DNA of 64,000 nucleotides from Paraescarpia echinospica (GCA_020002185.1 CM034531.1:87149759-87213758); one strand, 5' to 3'. Counted from the stretch's first letter, positions 25,801 to 38,335 are shown. Numbers and translations: made by a program. The notes: generated by a model not told the origin, from the sequence alone.

Positions 25801-28800
25801 TTTAACCATTTCCACGCCATCAAAAATCAACAATTATGCTGAAGTATCAGTTGCAGGCCACACATGAACAACTCAGAAAGTTTCACCATTAGCAATGCCA
25901 TGTGTGAATTTTGATCCTTTTATGCACCAGGTAGCATTACTGCCATCTACAGCATTTTGGCAAAGCAAGATGGCAGTTATCGGATTCAGATGGAGATGTG
26001 TTTATTTCAATGACAGATCAATGAAAATCAGATTTTGTTCAGATAAAAAAACATGCCCGTACTGGCCCAACAGCTAAAAAAGGCACATTGCCTAGCGGGT
26101 CAGTGCTTATATCTAGGTCTGCAACACATTCCATAGAAGTTCATTGTGTTACTTGTGTCATACCATTCATGATTAACAACATGCAGTGCTCGGTTAATGA
26201 TGTAATAATTTAATATAATGTAACATGCATGAATTCCATCCAATCACCAGACCCGATCTCTTTCTACAACATAAGTATTGGTAAATGTACAAACAAGTAT
26301 GAGCCAACAGAGCGTGTAATATATGTTTGAATGAAAATATTATATATTATCCGTAGTACCTTGTCTAGGTTGTCTCCTCTAAGTTCTAACCAGTTTAAAT
26401 CAAGCTTCAAATGGACAGTCATTTTTTGTTAAGGTTTAGAAAAGAAGTTTCATTTTCAGTTTGGTATCTGTTACACCCATCTAATGCAACATGCAGTGAA
26501 TTGTGAACAATGAAACCAGTGCTGCTGAGCTGCGTACCACATGTCAGACCCAACTTTAATTGAACTCCTCATTTGACATTGCCCAAAGAAATCAAATGGA
26601 AATGGTTGTAAAAGACGGGTATTCTTTCAACAGGAGTTTGGATGCTACTTGGATGCATGGATAGAGTCTACACTACAGCGTACACTGCGAATTACCATAC
26701 ACTGTAGACAATTAGTGTCATTTGATGAGACTTGTAGGATAGTTTTTAAAATTGGCCACAGACTATTATTCCATTGCCATGTGATATGTATCTGTGGATA
26801 GAACAGTGTCATTATTTTAAGACAAACATCAGCGCTTCAATTATATAAGACATGAATCTCAGATTTTTCTCAATAATTATCTCCGAGAAAATCTCTCACT
26901 TCATTCACCAAGCGGACTGATATTTGGCTCAAGAGTTATTTTCACAACTAGCATGGTATGTGTGTAGTCGTTCATTAAAATTGGAAGAAGTAAAAGTATA
27001 ATATATTGATCACTGGTTGATTTCGTATGGAATGACCCCAAACTCAACTCGAGTAGCATGATGGGCATACTTAAGATCACACTGCAATGAGTTCATCATC
27101 TTAACTAAATTACCGCACACTGCACTTTGGAAGCTGGGGGCAGCCTGAGAAAGAAAGGCTGACGCAACAACAATGCTGTCATATATAACCAGATACCTAC
27201 AGTAATGTACTGCTGAGTAGATTCAGCAAATCTCACGCTTATCACATCTCATAATGGTATTCATGAATAAGGTAATAGAACTGCAGGGTTGGATCCATAA
27301 ATCACCGGTCTACTGTGTTGAGTCTGGTCCAGGCATAATGACAGGGAAGGACTCGGCTGCTGTCACATGTAGTCCGTCTGGCAGTAATTGCACCTCAGTC
27401 CACTCACCATTGCATTAGTCTGTCTCTTGTTCAGAGTAAGTAATGATGTGGTCTTATGTACCGCGTCTTTATCCGCCTTTGACAAGGCACTCAAAGGCGA
27501 TTACTCCATCATCAGAGCTAGTGTTTGGGAAGCAGCTGTTGCAACACATTCATATGGCTTTCTCGAGATCAAGATAATTGGGTCTGAGCCCTGAACAGAG
27601 TGTTTTTTATTTCCCTGTGTGGGATCTTTAACAAAGTTATTGCGACTGCTCCATAGCTACCACGTAGAGTCGTTGAATTCTGTAGTTGCGTTTTCGACCA
27701 GCGATTGCAGGCTACTAGAGACCTCCAACTGCATCCTCATGTGGAACTCTTGCCTCAGCACTGGGGGGGGGTACGCACTCATTGCAACCACCCCCACACA
27801 CATCTTATAGGCTGCCTATCCTGGTGATCAAAGAAACACTCAATTCTGTCAGTCCAATTTTCACTTGTCTGTTATCACTGATTGATCTATAGTCATCTCA
27901 CAGTTGGCTTGTTGTGTCATTTCTGTTTGTTTCATTTCATGCTAATTTAACTTGTACAATGATTTTACCTGGCAGGAATTGATTGGGGAATCAGGAACTT
28001 TTTTCAGCAAGCAGTATAGTAAGATTCGTCTGGAGAATTTGCAGTTTGTTAAATTAGTGTAGATAGTGCAGTATTTATGGACCATATATTATGAAAAACA
28101 CTAATTTGTATTACCTGCATACACCAACCAAACACTGCTGTACTACCAAATAGACGAGCATGCCGGTGAAGTAATAGTTTATACAATTTCTCAGCATTCA
28201 ATTACATTTCACTATTAAGGCACACCCTGGATCATGCATTGCGTCTTATATTAACCATTGTTGTTTCTGCCATTTCCAGGCGTCAACAGACATTTCCACA
28301 TGATGTGCATCCACGAGAAACTCAACAGTTCGGTCAGCAAAAAGATTTCTGCCCAACAGATTTGGCAACGACTCAGTGCAATGTTTGACTTGCAAGCTCT
28401 TGTAAGTTCCCACGTACCAGCTGAGACATCAAACTTGTTTCCATTGTTCAATTAGATCCCTTTTGATCCTTATCTGTACATCATTGTGAGACATTCAGTA
28501 AATCATGATTCAGTAAAGATTATTAACAGTTGATTATTTAATCGACCTAGCAGATTAAAAAAGACACCTTGATAAATAACCAAACAGCCTATCAATTTCA
28601 GCTATTATTGTCTTCAACATTAGACAGTATGTTTTTTTTCACCAGTCAGGAAAAAAAAAAATTATAGCCTATCCCGTTAACACTAGGTAACCCGAACCTA
28701 CCTAGAAAAATAGGACAACCCTAAAGCCTAATCTTTTTATTTGATATTTAAATCAATGTTTGTTTTGTTACATTTTTGTTATGACTGATTAAATAACGGC

Positions 28801-31800
28801 AAACTCAAGTGATGACGTGTATGCACAGTCAAACTCATTTTGTATCTGCCCGCGTGATTGGCGAATGGCGGGGTCATTAATTACTCACCCAATAAGCGGC
28901 CTTGTTACACGTTGGCTATGGATGGCAGGCAATCTCAACTGTCTGCATGATAAAGGAGTCAGGAGGTGCGTGATCCTGGCAATACCGACCTTAGCATTGA
29001 GCTTCAGGCACAGCCAAAACCAAGAAATGCTTTTGATGTGCTGAGGACAGCCAACTAAAATATCAAACCGCGAGATGAAAATAGATTGGTGACGTCTCAG
29101 ATTTTGGATTAATAGCAGTGATACCATGATTAAAAATCTTCATTTAACTTTGCGTTATCACTTCTTATAGTCGCTATCTTAATTTCGTAAACGATGTGCA
29201 CAAATAAGAACTTCAGAAAAGTCAGCATGACGTCGCTCCAAGCGAACCTTAGACTTTGTGGACATCGCTCCAAGCGAACCTTAGAATTTGTGGACTTCTT
29301 CAGTGAAGTGACCGACAGGCACCTCGGTATCAACATTTGTTTTAGAAAATCCAGGCCTGTAACATTTTTGGGCGGGCCAGTAACTTTTCAGATCTACTGG
29401 TCCCCTGTCAAGGCGTGTACATGGGTGATTCCAGGTAATGGAGCAGACAACCTCACTTTAAACTTGAAGACAGTTTTACATAAATCCATTCCATGAATAA
29501 CAGTTGAATTGTCAGTTTTTCCTTGCAGAATGAGTCAGAAATTGTGCCGTTTCCAAACAAGGAACTGGAGTTTTCCCTGCCACAGACCGATTTCAGCAGT
29601 ATAACTGAGCAGGAGTTTCCTCGAGTCCCCTATCTACCCCCACCCTCGAACACCAAGGACACAAAGGACGCGACAAAAGAAGGTGGGTTTAAATGGTGAG
29701 CCAGAATCATAAATGTACAGTCTCTACGTACACATGTATATATCTCCAGCAGGGCTACATTTCTTCTGGAAGTTTTTTCTGAGGCATCACAATCATTCTT
29801 TTCCTAACAGACTGATAGCCCTGCTATGGGGGGTGTTATACTACCAAAGGCAATCTAAGATGTAGAGGCCTAGAAACTGCTATCACAGGAGACAGAGTCT
29901 TGAGTTTTTGGGGATGGATGAACTAGGGTAACAGAAGAATTACCAAGACAGATGCAATGTAAAATACACAGAGCAGCAATACACATTCACATAGGAATCC
30001 ACCACAGATGTCATCAAACACAGAAGACTGGTGATTTGTGCATGTTTGCCAAAAGTGAACGGTGTTAGCCAAGCATTCAGGCAAGATTTTAAAAGGAAAA
30101 GAGGAAGGCCACAGAGTTGGTGGAGTCGATGATGGGACTGTTTCACTATGACAGCAGGCTCACAAGGAAAATCATCATTAAACAGAATCATTTGTTAAAT
30201 AAAAAAATAAAAAAAGCTGCCACTGATTTTCAGAGGACAATGTTTCCATGAGACACAAACAAAAGTGTCCTGGTGGCGCATCATGGTGTTGACATTTTTC
30301 ATTCTTCAAATTTGTAAAGAGTAAACCGGGCTTCTGAACTCATAAGTGATAAGAATGTTAAATGAAATGGTTCCCAGATCAAAAATGAAACTGGACTTCT
30401 GCTGTTTATAGCAGAGTGGTACATTTGTTAATGTTCTATGTATTTAAATCATGAACGTCATTGCAAGAAACATTGTTTCTGGTGGAAGAAAACATCTGGA
30501 AAGAGCAGGGGCCATACAGGAATAGACACTGTAGAAGGTTGACATTTATATGTGCGTGCATGTAAGAGCCAAGATGATTACTATACAAGCAGTTACCAGT
30601 CGGAGCTCTTCCCTCTTGGACAGTGAATCAAGAAAAGGCCAAGGAAATGTGATAGTTTTTAATTCATAGTTTCTTTGGGGGACAATAAATTACTGAGACT
30701 CCATTTAGGCATTTCCTTTGTGACTCTTGTAAAGTCTTCTTGCATTTTCGTCACTCTCAAAGTATTGATTTTGATCCTGACTGTGTATATAATGATTACA
30801 CTATGTGGCCACACGAGAATTCACTTCGGTTTAGAAAGTAGTCACAATTTCTTCTGGACTCATATCTCATGTCCTACTAAAATAACCAAATATTCTCTAT
30901 CAGTTCACAACATTATTTTCATCATCAGGTCTGAAGTTCTATAGACTTGCCCTTTTGATTTTTGAGTACAACTATCATTTATAAAACCTAGCAAAGATGC
31001 CCGTCTTATGGTGAGTTGCTATATATACACATAAACATACACAAAAGACGGTTTCCAGGAGTATTCGTTAAATATATTTATTGTAATGTGGATAAGCTAA
31101 CAAGAATACATCATGATTTAAAATATATATTATTAGAATCAAGCTGACATATTTTGATACCGCTGACTAGTGTGGTTTATGTGAAAGAACTACGGCACTA
31201 ACATTTTTAATGCGTTTGAGAGGAATGAGTTTCATGTCAATACTTGACATCTAATCAAAAGTCGATCTGTGATCACTTTAGGCAGTGCCTAGTTATGTGA
31301 CAACTAGCTTTCATTCAATCTCTGTTTATTCATCTCTTGCGTGATGGTGCCAGTATTTTATCGCAAACTTGAGCATGTACTATACGTAGTAGCACTTCCG
31401 TATTTGAACTTTGAAGCTGACTGTTATTGTGTAAAGCCATGTCGTTCTGTTGTGATATCGTGCTATTACAACGGAGCTTCCTGGAAGTGAGAATGGTTGG
31501 CAATAAGTGCGCCGTAAATCAACGTAAAATAAATGCCAACGGTGCTCAGAATTGCCACAAACATCCTGCTGTGCAGTAGTCATAAATAAGATTTATGACG
31601 TCGCTTTGTCTGATGGTGTTTCACTGAACAATTGTTTGTCTTTGTCTGTGTTGTGTGGAGTAGTAGATGTACGTATTTGTTGTGGGGTTGAGTGTTGGCG
31701 CGGATGTTGCATTGCAATGTTGATATGTCACTGTAAGAGATGAATATTTGCGTACATGTCGTCTTATCACGTCACAGTTAATTGATTGTGGCATGACATT

Positions 31801-32455
31801 AAATAGTTATATGACGTGTGTTAGAGAAACAAAAAACTGCATGCTGTAAGTTGTATTTTTGCCAGGGTTCTAGCATAAAATAATAACAAAAGCTCAAGCT
31901 TAAATGTTTGTGTTTGCTAATAGTTGTCACAAACATTATAGATGGAGTGAAAGGACATTTTCTAAATTATAAATCTTGTTGAACAGTATAGGTGAAGAAA
32001 TTTGTCATCAATTTTTCTTGTTTTTGGTAATTTTCACTATGAAATTAGAAAAAATTGTTATTGCCATTGAACAGTATTTTCTTATAGCCTTTGGAGACAT
32101 GCACCTTTAATTAAGTTTAATTAATTACAAATGCTCACTTTTAATTTGGTCACTATCTTCAATCAATCACAAATCACGCTTGAAGTTTCACATCAAATCA
32201 TGTAATTTTCGGTCTAATTAATTTAGCGTTACTGTTGTTCATGTTGATTCAATTCCAGGCACGGGAAGTTCCGAAAGAAGCTCAGGAAAAAACCGACCGT
32301 CAGCGCTGGAGAAGGCGGCAGAGCGACTGGCAGAGCCGACGAAAGCAGAAGAGTTGCCTAAGAGGGAGCATCGCAAGAGGACGAGACAAAACACGCAGAG
32401 TCCTGCGAGCTTGTCAGACAGTCCCGCAACAAGCAAGCGAGCTCGCCGCACATGA
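22800..32455 (+). CDS. MRGBP: MRG/MORF4L-binding protein (EAF7 family), 4 exons, 184 aa
   Basis: A subunit of the NuA4/TIP60 histone acetyltransferase complex that binds MRG15-type proteins in the nucleus (known for the family). Exons 22800-22881, 28280-28401, 29529-29682 and 32259-32455 join in phase (1, 0, 1) at GT..AG introns and total 555 bp. The EAF7 domain covers residues 10 to about 80, with LWNVDMEVSLFHAMRRHKPVG, then GVNRHFHMMCIHEKLN, IWQRLSAMFDLQAL and NESEIVPFPN; each block aligns clearly with vertebrate MRGBP. Residues 80-180 are low-complexity, charged and probably disordered. The protein ends SKRARRT, as the vertebrate protein ends in an Arg-rich SAAKRRRT-like tail. Human MRGBP is 204 aa. 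The start codon is the only in-frame Met before the domain. A poly(A) signal follows at 32758. Confidence 0.95.
23930..24105 (-). mobile_element. tRNA-headed SINE-like element in MRGBP intron 1
   Basis: On the minus strand there is a tRNA-like head with B-box-like GGGTTCCAATCC, followed by a body unlike the main SINE family of this window. Probably a second SINE family. Confidence 0.45.
24443..24745 (+). mobile_element. tRNA-derived SINE, nearly complete, in MRGBP intron 1
   Basis: tRNA-like head with A-box-like GGCTAGAGCGTCGG and B box GGTTCGAACC at 24486-24495. The body then reads TTCACTGAGCTGTC, GAGTACCTGGCTAAAG and ATATTTGTGTACAAATAG. The 3' part has CCCAGAGAAGTCGAGA, TTGAACAGGTCTGCCAGGGAG and TATATAAGAACTTACC. 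It is the reference copy for the family at 9115, 10028, 46388 and 59965. Confidence 0.85.
24746..27449. other. MRGBP intron 1, middle part
   Basis: AT-rich intron sequence with no recognised element or conserved frame. Confidence 0.5.
27450..27620 (+). repeat. Dispersed repeat family R4, copy 2, in MRGBP intron 1
   Basis: It matches 2515-2665 in block order, including the identical core ATCAGAGCTAGTGTTTGG. Confidence 0.5.
28280..28401 (+). CDS. MRGBP: MRGBP coding exon 2
   Basis: Acceptor TTTCCAG|GCGTC and donor CTT|GTAAGT. Encodes the core of the EAF7 domain (GVNRHFHMMCIHEKL, IWQRLSAMFDLQAL). Confidence 0.95.
29233..29296. repeat. 32-bp direct duplication in MRGBP intron 2
   Basis: Two adjacent copies of a unit starting TCGCTCCAAGCGAACCTTAG, differing by one base. 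Confidence 0.9.
29529..29682 (+). CDS. MRGBP: MRGBP coding exon 3
   Basis: Acceptor CCTTGCAG|AATGAG and donor GAAG|GTGGGT. Encodes NESEIVPFPNKELEFSLP, the end of the domain, then a Pro-rich linker. Confidence 0.95.
30127..30400 (+). repeat. Dispersed repeat family R3, copy 2, in MRGBP intron 3
   Basis: Matches 1655-1930. The preceding 200 bp (about 29930-30125) encode a degenerate KRKRGRPQSWW-type stretch, so this is probably the 3' end of a non-LTR element. Confidence 0.5.
32259..32455 (+). CDS. MRGBP: MRGBP coding exon 4 with stop
   Basis: Acceptor AATTCCAG|GCACG; ends TGA at 32453-32455. Encodes a Lys/Arg/Glu-rich tail ending SPATSKRARRT. A longer plus-strand frame in another phase over the same bases is a shadow. 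Confidence 0.93.
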
Positions 32456-32757
32456 CACAAAGACAGATGACAGTATTATTGGAAGAAATTACAGTGAATG
32501 TGCAGATCTGTAGAAACTCTGTCGTGATATCTAGGGAAGAGCTTAGGTAGCCCAGACAAGAAGGTGAAATCTTAATATTTTCATATGTTATTTGCATTTC
32601 GTGAGAGTTTCCCCTTCAAAGACATTGTCACAAAGCGGAATAAGAATTTGTGATGTCACAATCAACGAACTTGTGTTGTTAGTGCATACTTTTATATCAA
32701 AATAATGCTGGTTTTAGTTTTATGTTTAAAGAAGTTGTTTATTTAATGAATCTTAAA

Positions 32758-32763
32758 AATAAA
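32758..32763 (+). terminator. MRGBP: MRGBP poly(A) signal
   Basis: AATAAA about 300 bp after the stop codon and the first such hexamer downstream on this strand. Placed as the polyadenylation signal by position. Confidence 0.65.
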
Positions 32764-33390
32764 GTATTACGTGTTGCTTCTTTAAATGTATCCTGTACAT
32801 TTAGTAAAAAAGTTGAAACACTCACGCACACACACACAGTTGCACAAAAACACGCGTCTATCGTTAGTTGTCATTGTGATGTGATGGCGCGAACTAAGAC
32901 GACACACTGACGCAATAAACAATGAAACGTCCGACGCGCCATCTTGCGTAGTTGCCGCGGATGTGACGACATTATCTATGAAAATGGCGCTTTCGTTAAT
33001 AATACCAAAGCAATTATAATACCAAAGCATTTAAATTACCAAGCAGAGTCACTCAGCGATCCGCCATTTTGAATTTGAACTGGTAGCGTATACAATATAA
33101 TTACGTCCACACATGAATAACAGAGGGCGCTGCGCGAATGACTGCTTAGTTATTAAATATTTAAATGCTTTGATAATACTAACTAGCATCAAAGCAATTA
33201 TATATAATTGCTTTTCTAGCATTGACGCATAGCGCTAAATATTGCACATGACGTGTAGTGCTTTTGCGCTTGCGCGAACAAAAACCGGAAACACGGGCAA
33301 ACTTTGATGGTTTCTGCGTTGTTTACATGTTAGATCGTTGGCGATAAACGCTATTGTATTCGTGTATTTTAGGTCACCAGTATAACACTG
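32764..33390. repeat. Dispersed repeat family R5 and palindromes downstream of MRGBP
   Basis: 32840-32975 shares AAACGTCCGACGCGCCA.CTTGCGTAGTTG with 37830-37985. Weaker relatives occur near 35520-35720, 37090-37275 and 38110-38200. Also present are the 20-bp perfect palindrome AGCAATTATATATAATTGCT near 33193-33212 and the arms CAAAGCATTTAAAT / ATTTAAATGCTTTG at about 33023 and 33157. Confidence 0.5.
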
Positions 33391-33400
33391 AGTGTCCACC

Positions 33401-33790
33401 ATGGTTAACAAGTATGCCATTGCAGTTATGGGACTTGCAACATTGATTCGATATACGCTGATTGACATCACACGCGGGGTGGTTTTTTCTCCCCTTTCCC
33501 AAAAGCACGCACACCTCACAAGTGTAACCCCGGGCTTGTATCTTTTTAGTTGTAATACAAATAAGTCCGAGGGAAGGCTTCACAAACTTACAACCAGTGG
33601 CGGGATCCTGAAGTCTAGGGACAATTTATTGATACATACTGCAGTTAGTGATGGCGATGAACATGTCAGATTGCATATAATATGTCCATTTTGTTTTATC
33701 GTCTTAAATCCGTGCACCATCCAATTCGGTGTCCCCGTGGACGTTGTCTCGTTTTTATGTTTGTCTGCTTCGTTGAAAGTCTTATGTTAA
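33401..33790 (+). CDS. Orphan open reading frame, doubtful
   Basis: The ATG at 33401 has a good Kozak context (CCACCATGG) and opens a 130-codon frame. Its N-terminus is hydrophobic (MVNKYAIAVMGLATLIRYTL), like a signal or membrane segment, and is followed by VVFSPLS. I do not recognise it. No downstream exons were found before 40 kb, the second half has no domain character, and a frame this long can occur by chance in 64 kb. It could be a short transcript, one exon of a lost gene, or noise. Confidence 0.2.
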   Translation: MVNKYAIAVMGLATLIRYTLIDITRGVVFSPLSQKHAHLTSVTPGLYLFSCNTNKSEGRLHKLTTSGGILKSRDNLLIHTAVSDGDEHVRLHIICPFCFIVLNPCTIQFGVPVDVVSFLCLSASLKVLC

Positions 33791-34359
33791 ACAGACAGCT
33801 ACAATTGCTTATGAACCAGGTTGGCGTGCCATCATTCAGTGTAAGTTTCGGGTTTGAGAAAAAATACAGCGTTGCAACGAAATTTGGCGTCCAAACGATC
33901 ACACACAACTAAAATTGCCCGAGACCCGAGAGGCTGAAGCTTCAATGGGCGCTTTATTATAAGTTATTAAAATTGCAAATAAATATTTATTATTCCCCAA
34001 ATAGGTGTGAAATCATGTAATTTTGTTCCGTTTGTTGACATCCTTGCCTCACCGTGGCCTATTAATGAGCTAATTTGTTAAACTCTGTCTGTGATGAACT
34101 GTATTGATGGCCAGTTTTGTTTTAATTTAGTATGGCATGTGTTGCTATCAAACAAATAATATTATATGGGTTGTAAACAGTGTTCTACACAATTTAACTT
34201 GAAAGTTGGTGGTCAGTCGGACCTTCAACTTTCAAAAGTTGGTGGTCCCACACAAAAGTTAACATAATTACACGAGCATAATTATACATTTGCAGCTGCA
34301 ACGCATGGCAATTATTAAACTAGTTCATGCCAAGTCTGTCCTGCATATTAATTTGTGAT

Positions 34360-34800
34360 ATTCAGATTAATGAACCAGCCAATGTACAATGTCCACATAG
34401 AGGCAACAGTTTATTGTTGACAGAAAAACACGAGTCACTGTCCGAATCCAACTCGGATTTCAAGTTGGGCATCCTCGCGCTGGATGTGGGTTTGAAGTCA
34501 GCCGTGTCGGGTGAATGCAGCTGGATGGTGATAACAGCTGTGGATGGCTTCATGCGGTTCGAAACTCGGTCTTGAACACTTCACTCGTTTCACTGTGCTG
34601 AAGCCTCTTTCACATTCGGCGGAACTCGCTGGAATTGCCAGCACTACGGAACTAAACTCAATCAATCTATCAGCATTGATCAGCTCGATATTTGATTGTT
34701 TTTCCAACTTGTTTTTGTACCATGCTTACGTTAAATTTCCCGTTCGGAAGTACCCAAACGTCACCATTACTGGCACTTGAGTAGTATTCGGGCCCACCTC
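34360..34800 (-). pseudogene. hAT-type transposase C-terminal relic
   Basis: The minus-strand frame 34707-34498 contains VVLAIPASSAECERGFSTVKRVK, the hAT dimerisation (hATC) motif close to S..ERGFS in hAT transposases and ZNF862-like proteins. Beyond it, one frame away, lies an acidic SELDSDSDS tail. No N-terminal catalytic part is nearby. It is a decayed fragment. Confidence 0.7.
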
Positions 34801-34914
34801 GCTTTTGTCGTTACAATAAGAATTGTTGCTTAAATTTTATACCTCGTGTGTTATTGCAATCATTCAACATCATCCCATGCTTAGTTACGTTACACAAACT
34901 ATACCAACTTATCT

Positions 34915-35043
34915 CACTTTTGAGGCCTAAAGAGCGACCCAGTTTGCAACAACCGTACTCTGCTATATCGCTAACTGCGTTAACGCGAGGCCGCAGCGGC
35001 GCAGACTGACGCAAACCGAGTCGTTCTTTAGGCCTCAAAAGTG
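34915..35043. mobile_element. Short MITE-like element with 24-bp terminal inverted repeats
   Basis: CACTTTTGAGGCCTAAAGAGCGAC (34915-34938) pairs with 35020-35043 on the opposite strand with one mismatch. Between them lie 81 bp, GC-richer than the flanks. Too short to code; no target duplication was found. Confidence 0.55.
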
Positions 35044-36179
35044 TGCTAAGACGCACTATATTTGTAATATAAATATAACTGGGATGATGTTAAATGATAG
35101 AACTAAATCACTGAGGTATCTTAATTTAGGCAAACGAGTAGTTATAATGACGAAATCGAGGTTGGCTCGGATACTAGACAAGTGCTCCATTATTTTCTTT
35201 AAAAAAATTGCGGGCCGGCATTTTTTCAAAGTTACCAGCGCGACGAAATACTTCACGGTCCCTGGCCTCTGGGTCGGCAGTATTTTCGAACACTGGTTGT
35301 AAACAGTTACTGTTGACGACACTAATTATTGTGAACTTACAATAACGCAACTGGTTGGTATTGACAGCCATATTGTGCATAATTTATCCACAATTGCATA
35401 TAATACCACAATTATTTTATGATAGCTTATTTGTTGGAAAAGGCGCGTAGCCGCTATATTGACTGTCGTACGACGCGTTTGTTTGCCCGTGCATTCGGCA
35501 TTGCGGCTCACGTGCTAAAATAGAATGGTGTCCAAAATGTGACGCGTTACTGCCTCAATGCTGGCGAGTGCTGTAGAACCGAAAGGAACGAAGCTTACAC
35601 GTTGTGCCCCTACACATTCAGTCTTCGCTTCCACAATTGCTATGTCGCAACGGTTGCTAAGCCTTCATATATTGGACCTTTCATCTGTTGAAAGAAATCC
35701 AAATACGAATTAATAAGCGGTGTTTTCACGGCAACCATCCAATATCCGCGCCTCAACCTTTAAGTGAAAAACTTCAATATTGTGGGAGGCTTCTTGGAAA
35801 GTCATGTTAGTATAATGTAGTTTCATTTGGGCACGGCTAAACTGTGTACCACAAAGAAGCATTGTAAATAAGTTGAACGGCGACTAAAGACATTTCTTTT
35901 CTGGCAGAAATATAACTGATGACAGAACGATAAGTCCACCGTTTTAATATCATTCAATATTTATTATTATTAGTTTATTTGATGCCATGAATATATACTT
36001 CAATTTGTCATCTTACTATTTAGTCCCGCCTCATCCTTAGTAATATTATCTGATGGCTCTTAGTGTAATTTATTATTTAAATTATTTTATTCCATATTTA
36101 CGTTTTAGGTACAATGCATTTATATTTAAATTGTTTGTTAACTGTTTAATTCAATGCACAATTGTTAGTTGTATTGTTT
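35044..36179. other. Intergenic, AT-rich, with R5-like fragments
   Basis: 35520-35720 resembles 37090-37275 (GGAACGAAGCT.., CACTACACA..CAGTCGTC.., GAAAG.AAT.CC). No gene recognised. Confidence 0.4.
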
Positions 36180-36303
36180 TTAAATTATTTAACTTAATAT
36201 TTGAATGATCTAACTATACAGGTTTGGTAGTATCATTGTATTATAAAGCGCCACAGAGCACTGTGTGATTATGGCGCTATATAAATATCGTATTTTATTA
36301 TGT
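36180..36303 (+). repeat. SINE-tail-like fragment
   Basis: AAAGCGCCACAGAGCACTGTGTG followed by GGCGCTATATAAATATCG resembles the 3' ends of many invertebrate SINEs. The head was not found. Confidence 0.35.
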
Positions 36304-38194
36304 TTTGAAGCAACTGCCCCGTACCCTTGGTTTCTAGTAATCCATTCGCATCTTCTGCATGACAGCCTCTCTAGTAGTCCCTACAATGTCATTGTTAGTA
36401 GCTTTGACAGTCTCCACTGAGGCTCTCCAACGGGTTACGGACTCCCGTTTTACTGTGATGTGAGCCATCTGCTTTAATTCCGCGAGTCGCAAAGTTGGAC
36501 GAGCGAAGAAAGAGATACATGCCATTGCAACTGTAACACAGAATATCACAATTGATTATTGAGAGGCAGAATGAAACCCTGCCAGGTTCAAGCTGCGATT
36601 GTCAAAACAAAATAAGATAATAGTAGATTTTGTGTATGCTGTTTTTTGCTTGGTGATTAAGTTAAATTGCCCATCGATTCGGTACCCTCCAGGCCCGGTG
36701 TCCGGGTGCCAGTACACCCCTCTGACTACCGGGTCACTACGCCACTGACTGTACAAAGAGAGGCAGGCACACTCATTCCATTGAAGCCAACAAGTTGTGA
36801 GTTTTTTTCAAGAACATTATTGGTATTAAGCTGGGTACTTTTATACTTTTGACTGAACCTATTACTCATTCTCAAACGTTTCACGTTGTAGAACCAATTG
36901 GAATATTGTGAACAATAGACTTCGGTTGCATCATCAGTATTATAGTTTAATTTAATAAAAATGCAAATCTTCAATTGTATCGATTATGCTTTTTGCAAAC
37001 TCGGTGGGCCTCACTGGCTTAAGCAGTCCCATGAGTGGGCTTCAAGGAAAACAGTTTGGGAACCCCTGCGTCTCTCGTTTGTTATCACTGCGTTGTGGTG
37101 AATACTGCGTAGTTGCGGCGTAACGACGTCATGTATTAAACTGGCGCCTTCGTTAATCGAATCGGCAGGAACGAAGCTCGCTTATTGCGCCACTACACAC
37201 GCAGTCGTCACATCCAAAATTGTCGTCATTCCTGACCTCTCATTTACTGAAAGGAATTCCAAAAAAGTGAGTAAACAATGTTTTCACGGCACCCTCGCGT
37301 TGTGTAGGCCTAAAGGACGAATGCAAATTTTCTTTACTGTCCAGCAGGATGTGCTGAATTTTCTAATCCTGAAATAATATTAACAGTTATTCAACCTTGG
37401 AGATGATCCCATAATTTCCCATTCAATGCTACAGGAATGTGTTTTTATGTGATGTATCCTTCCATAGTGTCAGCAAAATGTCTTAATTGTTCTTCCTTAA
37501 CACGTCAGGAAAGTTCCTTGTCTTGATTCACAGTAAAAACACATGACTATACAGTGCTTTTACAACGACAAGTACTTGAGAGTACACCTTACAAAAGAGC
37601 ATTGCCATGTATAATTTGGTGATAAAATTCGCCTCATAAATCTCTATCACACTTCTTCACAAAACCTGAACACATACACGAACGCATACACAACCCGTTC
37701 CCCACACGCGCACGTGAACACACACACGCACGCGCACACACACTTATTTACATGGTTCCGTGCTTGGTATACAGCCACTGTCAAATACGAAATTCGCACA
37801 CTGTAGGAACTATAAATTGCACACAAACACGCTAGAAACTATAATTACACCAACGAAACTCGCGTGTCTGTTAGTTGTTGCTGCATTGTGATGGCGGGAA
37901 CTAAAACGACAGACTGTGATAGGCCTAATGAAACGTCCGACGCGCCACCTTGCGTAGTTGCGGCGTATCTGATGACGTAATTGGGAAGATTAGCGATTAC
38001 GTGAGATCCGGTCTCGTATCTTAGCAACGGCTCAACGACAAGAAGGCGCGTCAACGTATATTCCAACCAAACAAGGGAAGCAGCCCACTATATGACGTAC
38101 GACTAATGGTTCCTATACAGTAGGCCTGTATGAAAATGGCGTTTTGGTTAAACGAAGTGAAAGGAACGAATTAGGCTTGCACATTAGGCCCCTA
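36304..38194. other. Intergenic with possible hAT scrap and R5 copies
   Basis: A minus-strand frame at 36549-36334 contains ESVTRWRASVETVKAT, faintly like the TRW region of hAT-derived proteins. R5 copies are at about 37090-37275 and 37830-37985. A CA-rich stretch lies at 37690-37745. Confidence 0.35.
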
Positions 38195-38335
38195 CAAATT
38201 ACTGCATTCCCTGGCTCTAAAAAAAACACATCGAGGCTCTCCAGAAACCTAAAGGCTAAAATTACACTTCCTTGACGTTCTCCAAAAATATCAAATTGCA
38301 CCCCCCTTGACGCTCGCTAAAACCATGTCCTAATC
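38195..38335 (-). repeat. Dispersed repeat family R2, copy 4
   Basis: The plus strand carries GAGGCTCTCCAGAAACC and TTGCACCCCCCTTGACGCTC, the reverse complement of the conserved 3' block of this family. Confidence 0.5.
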
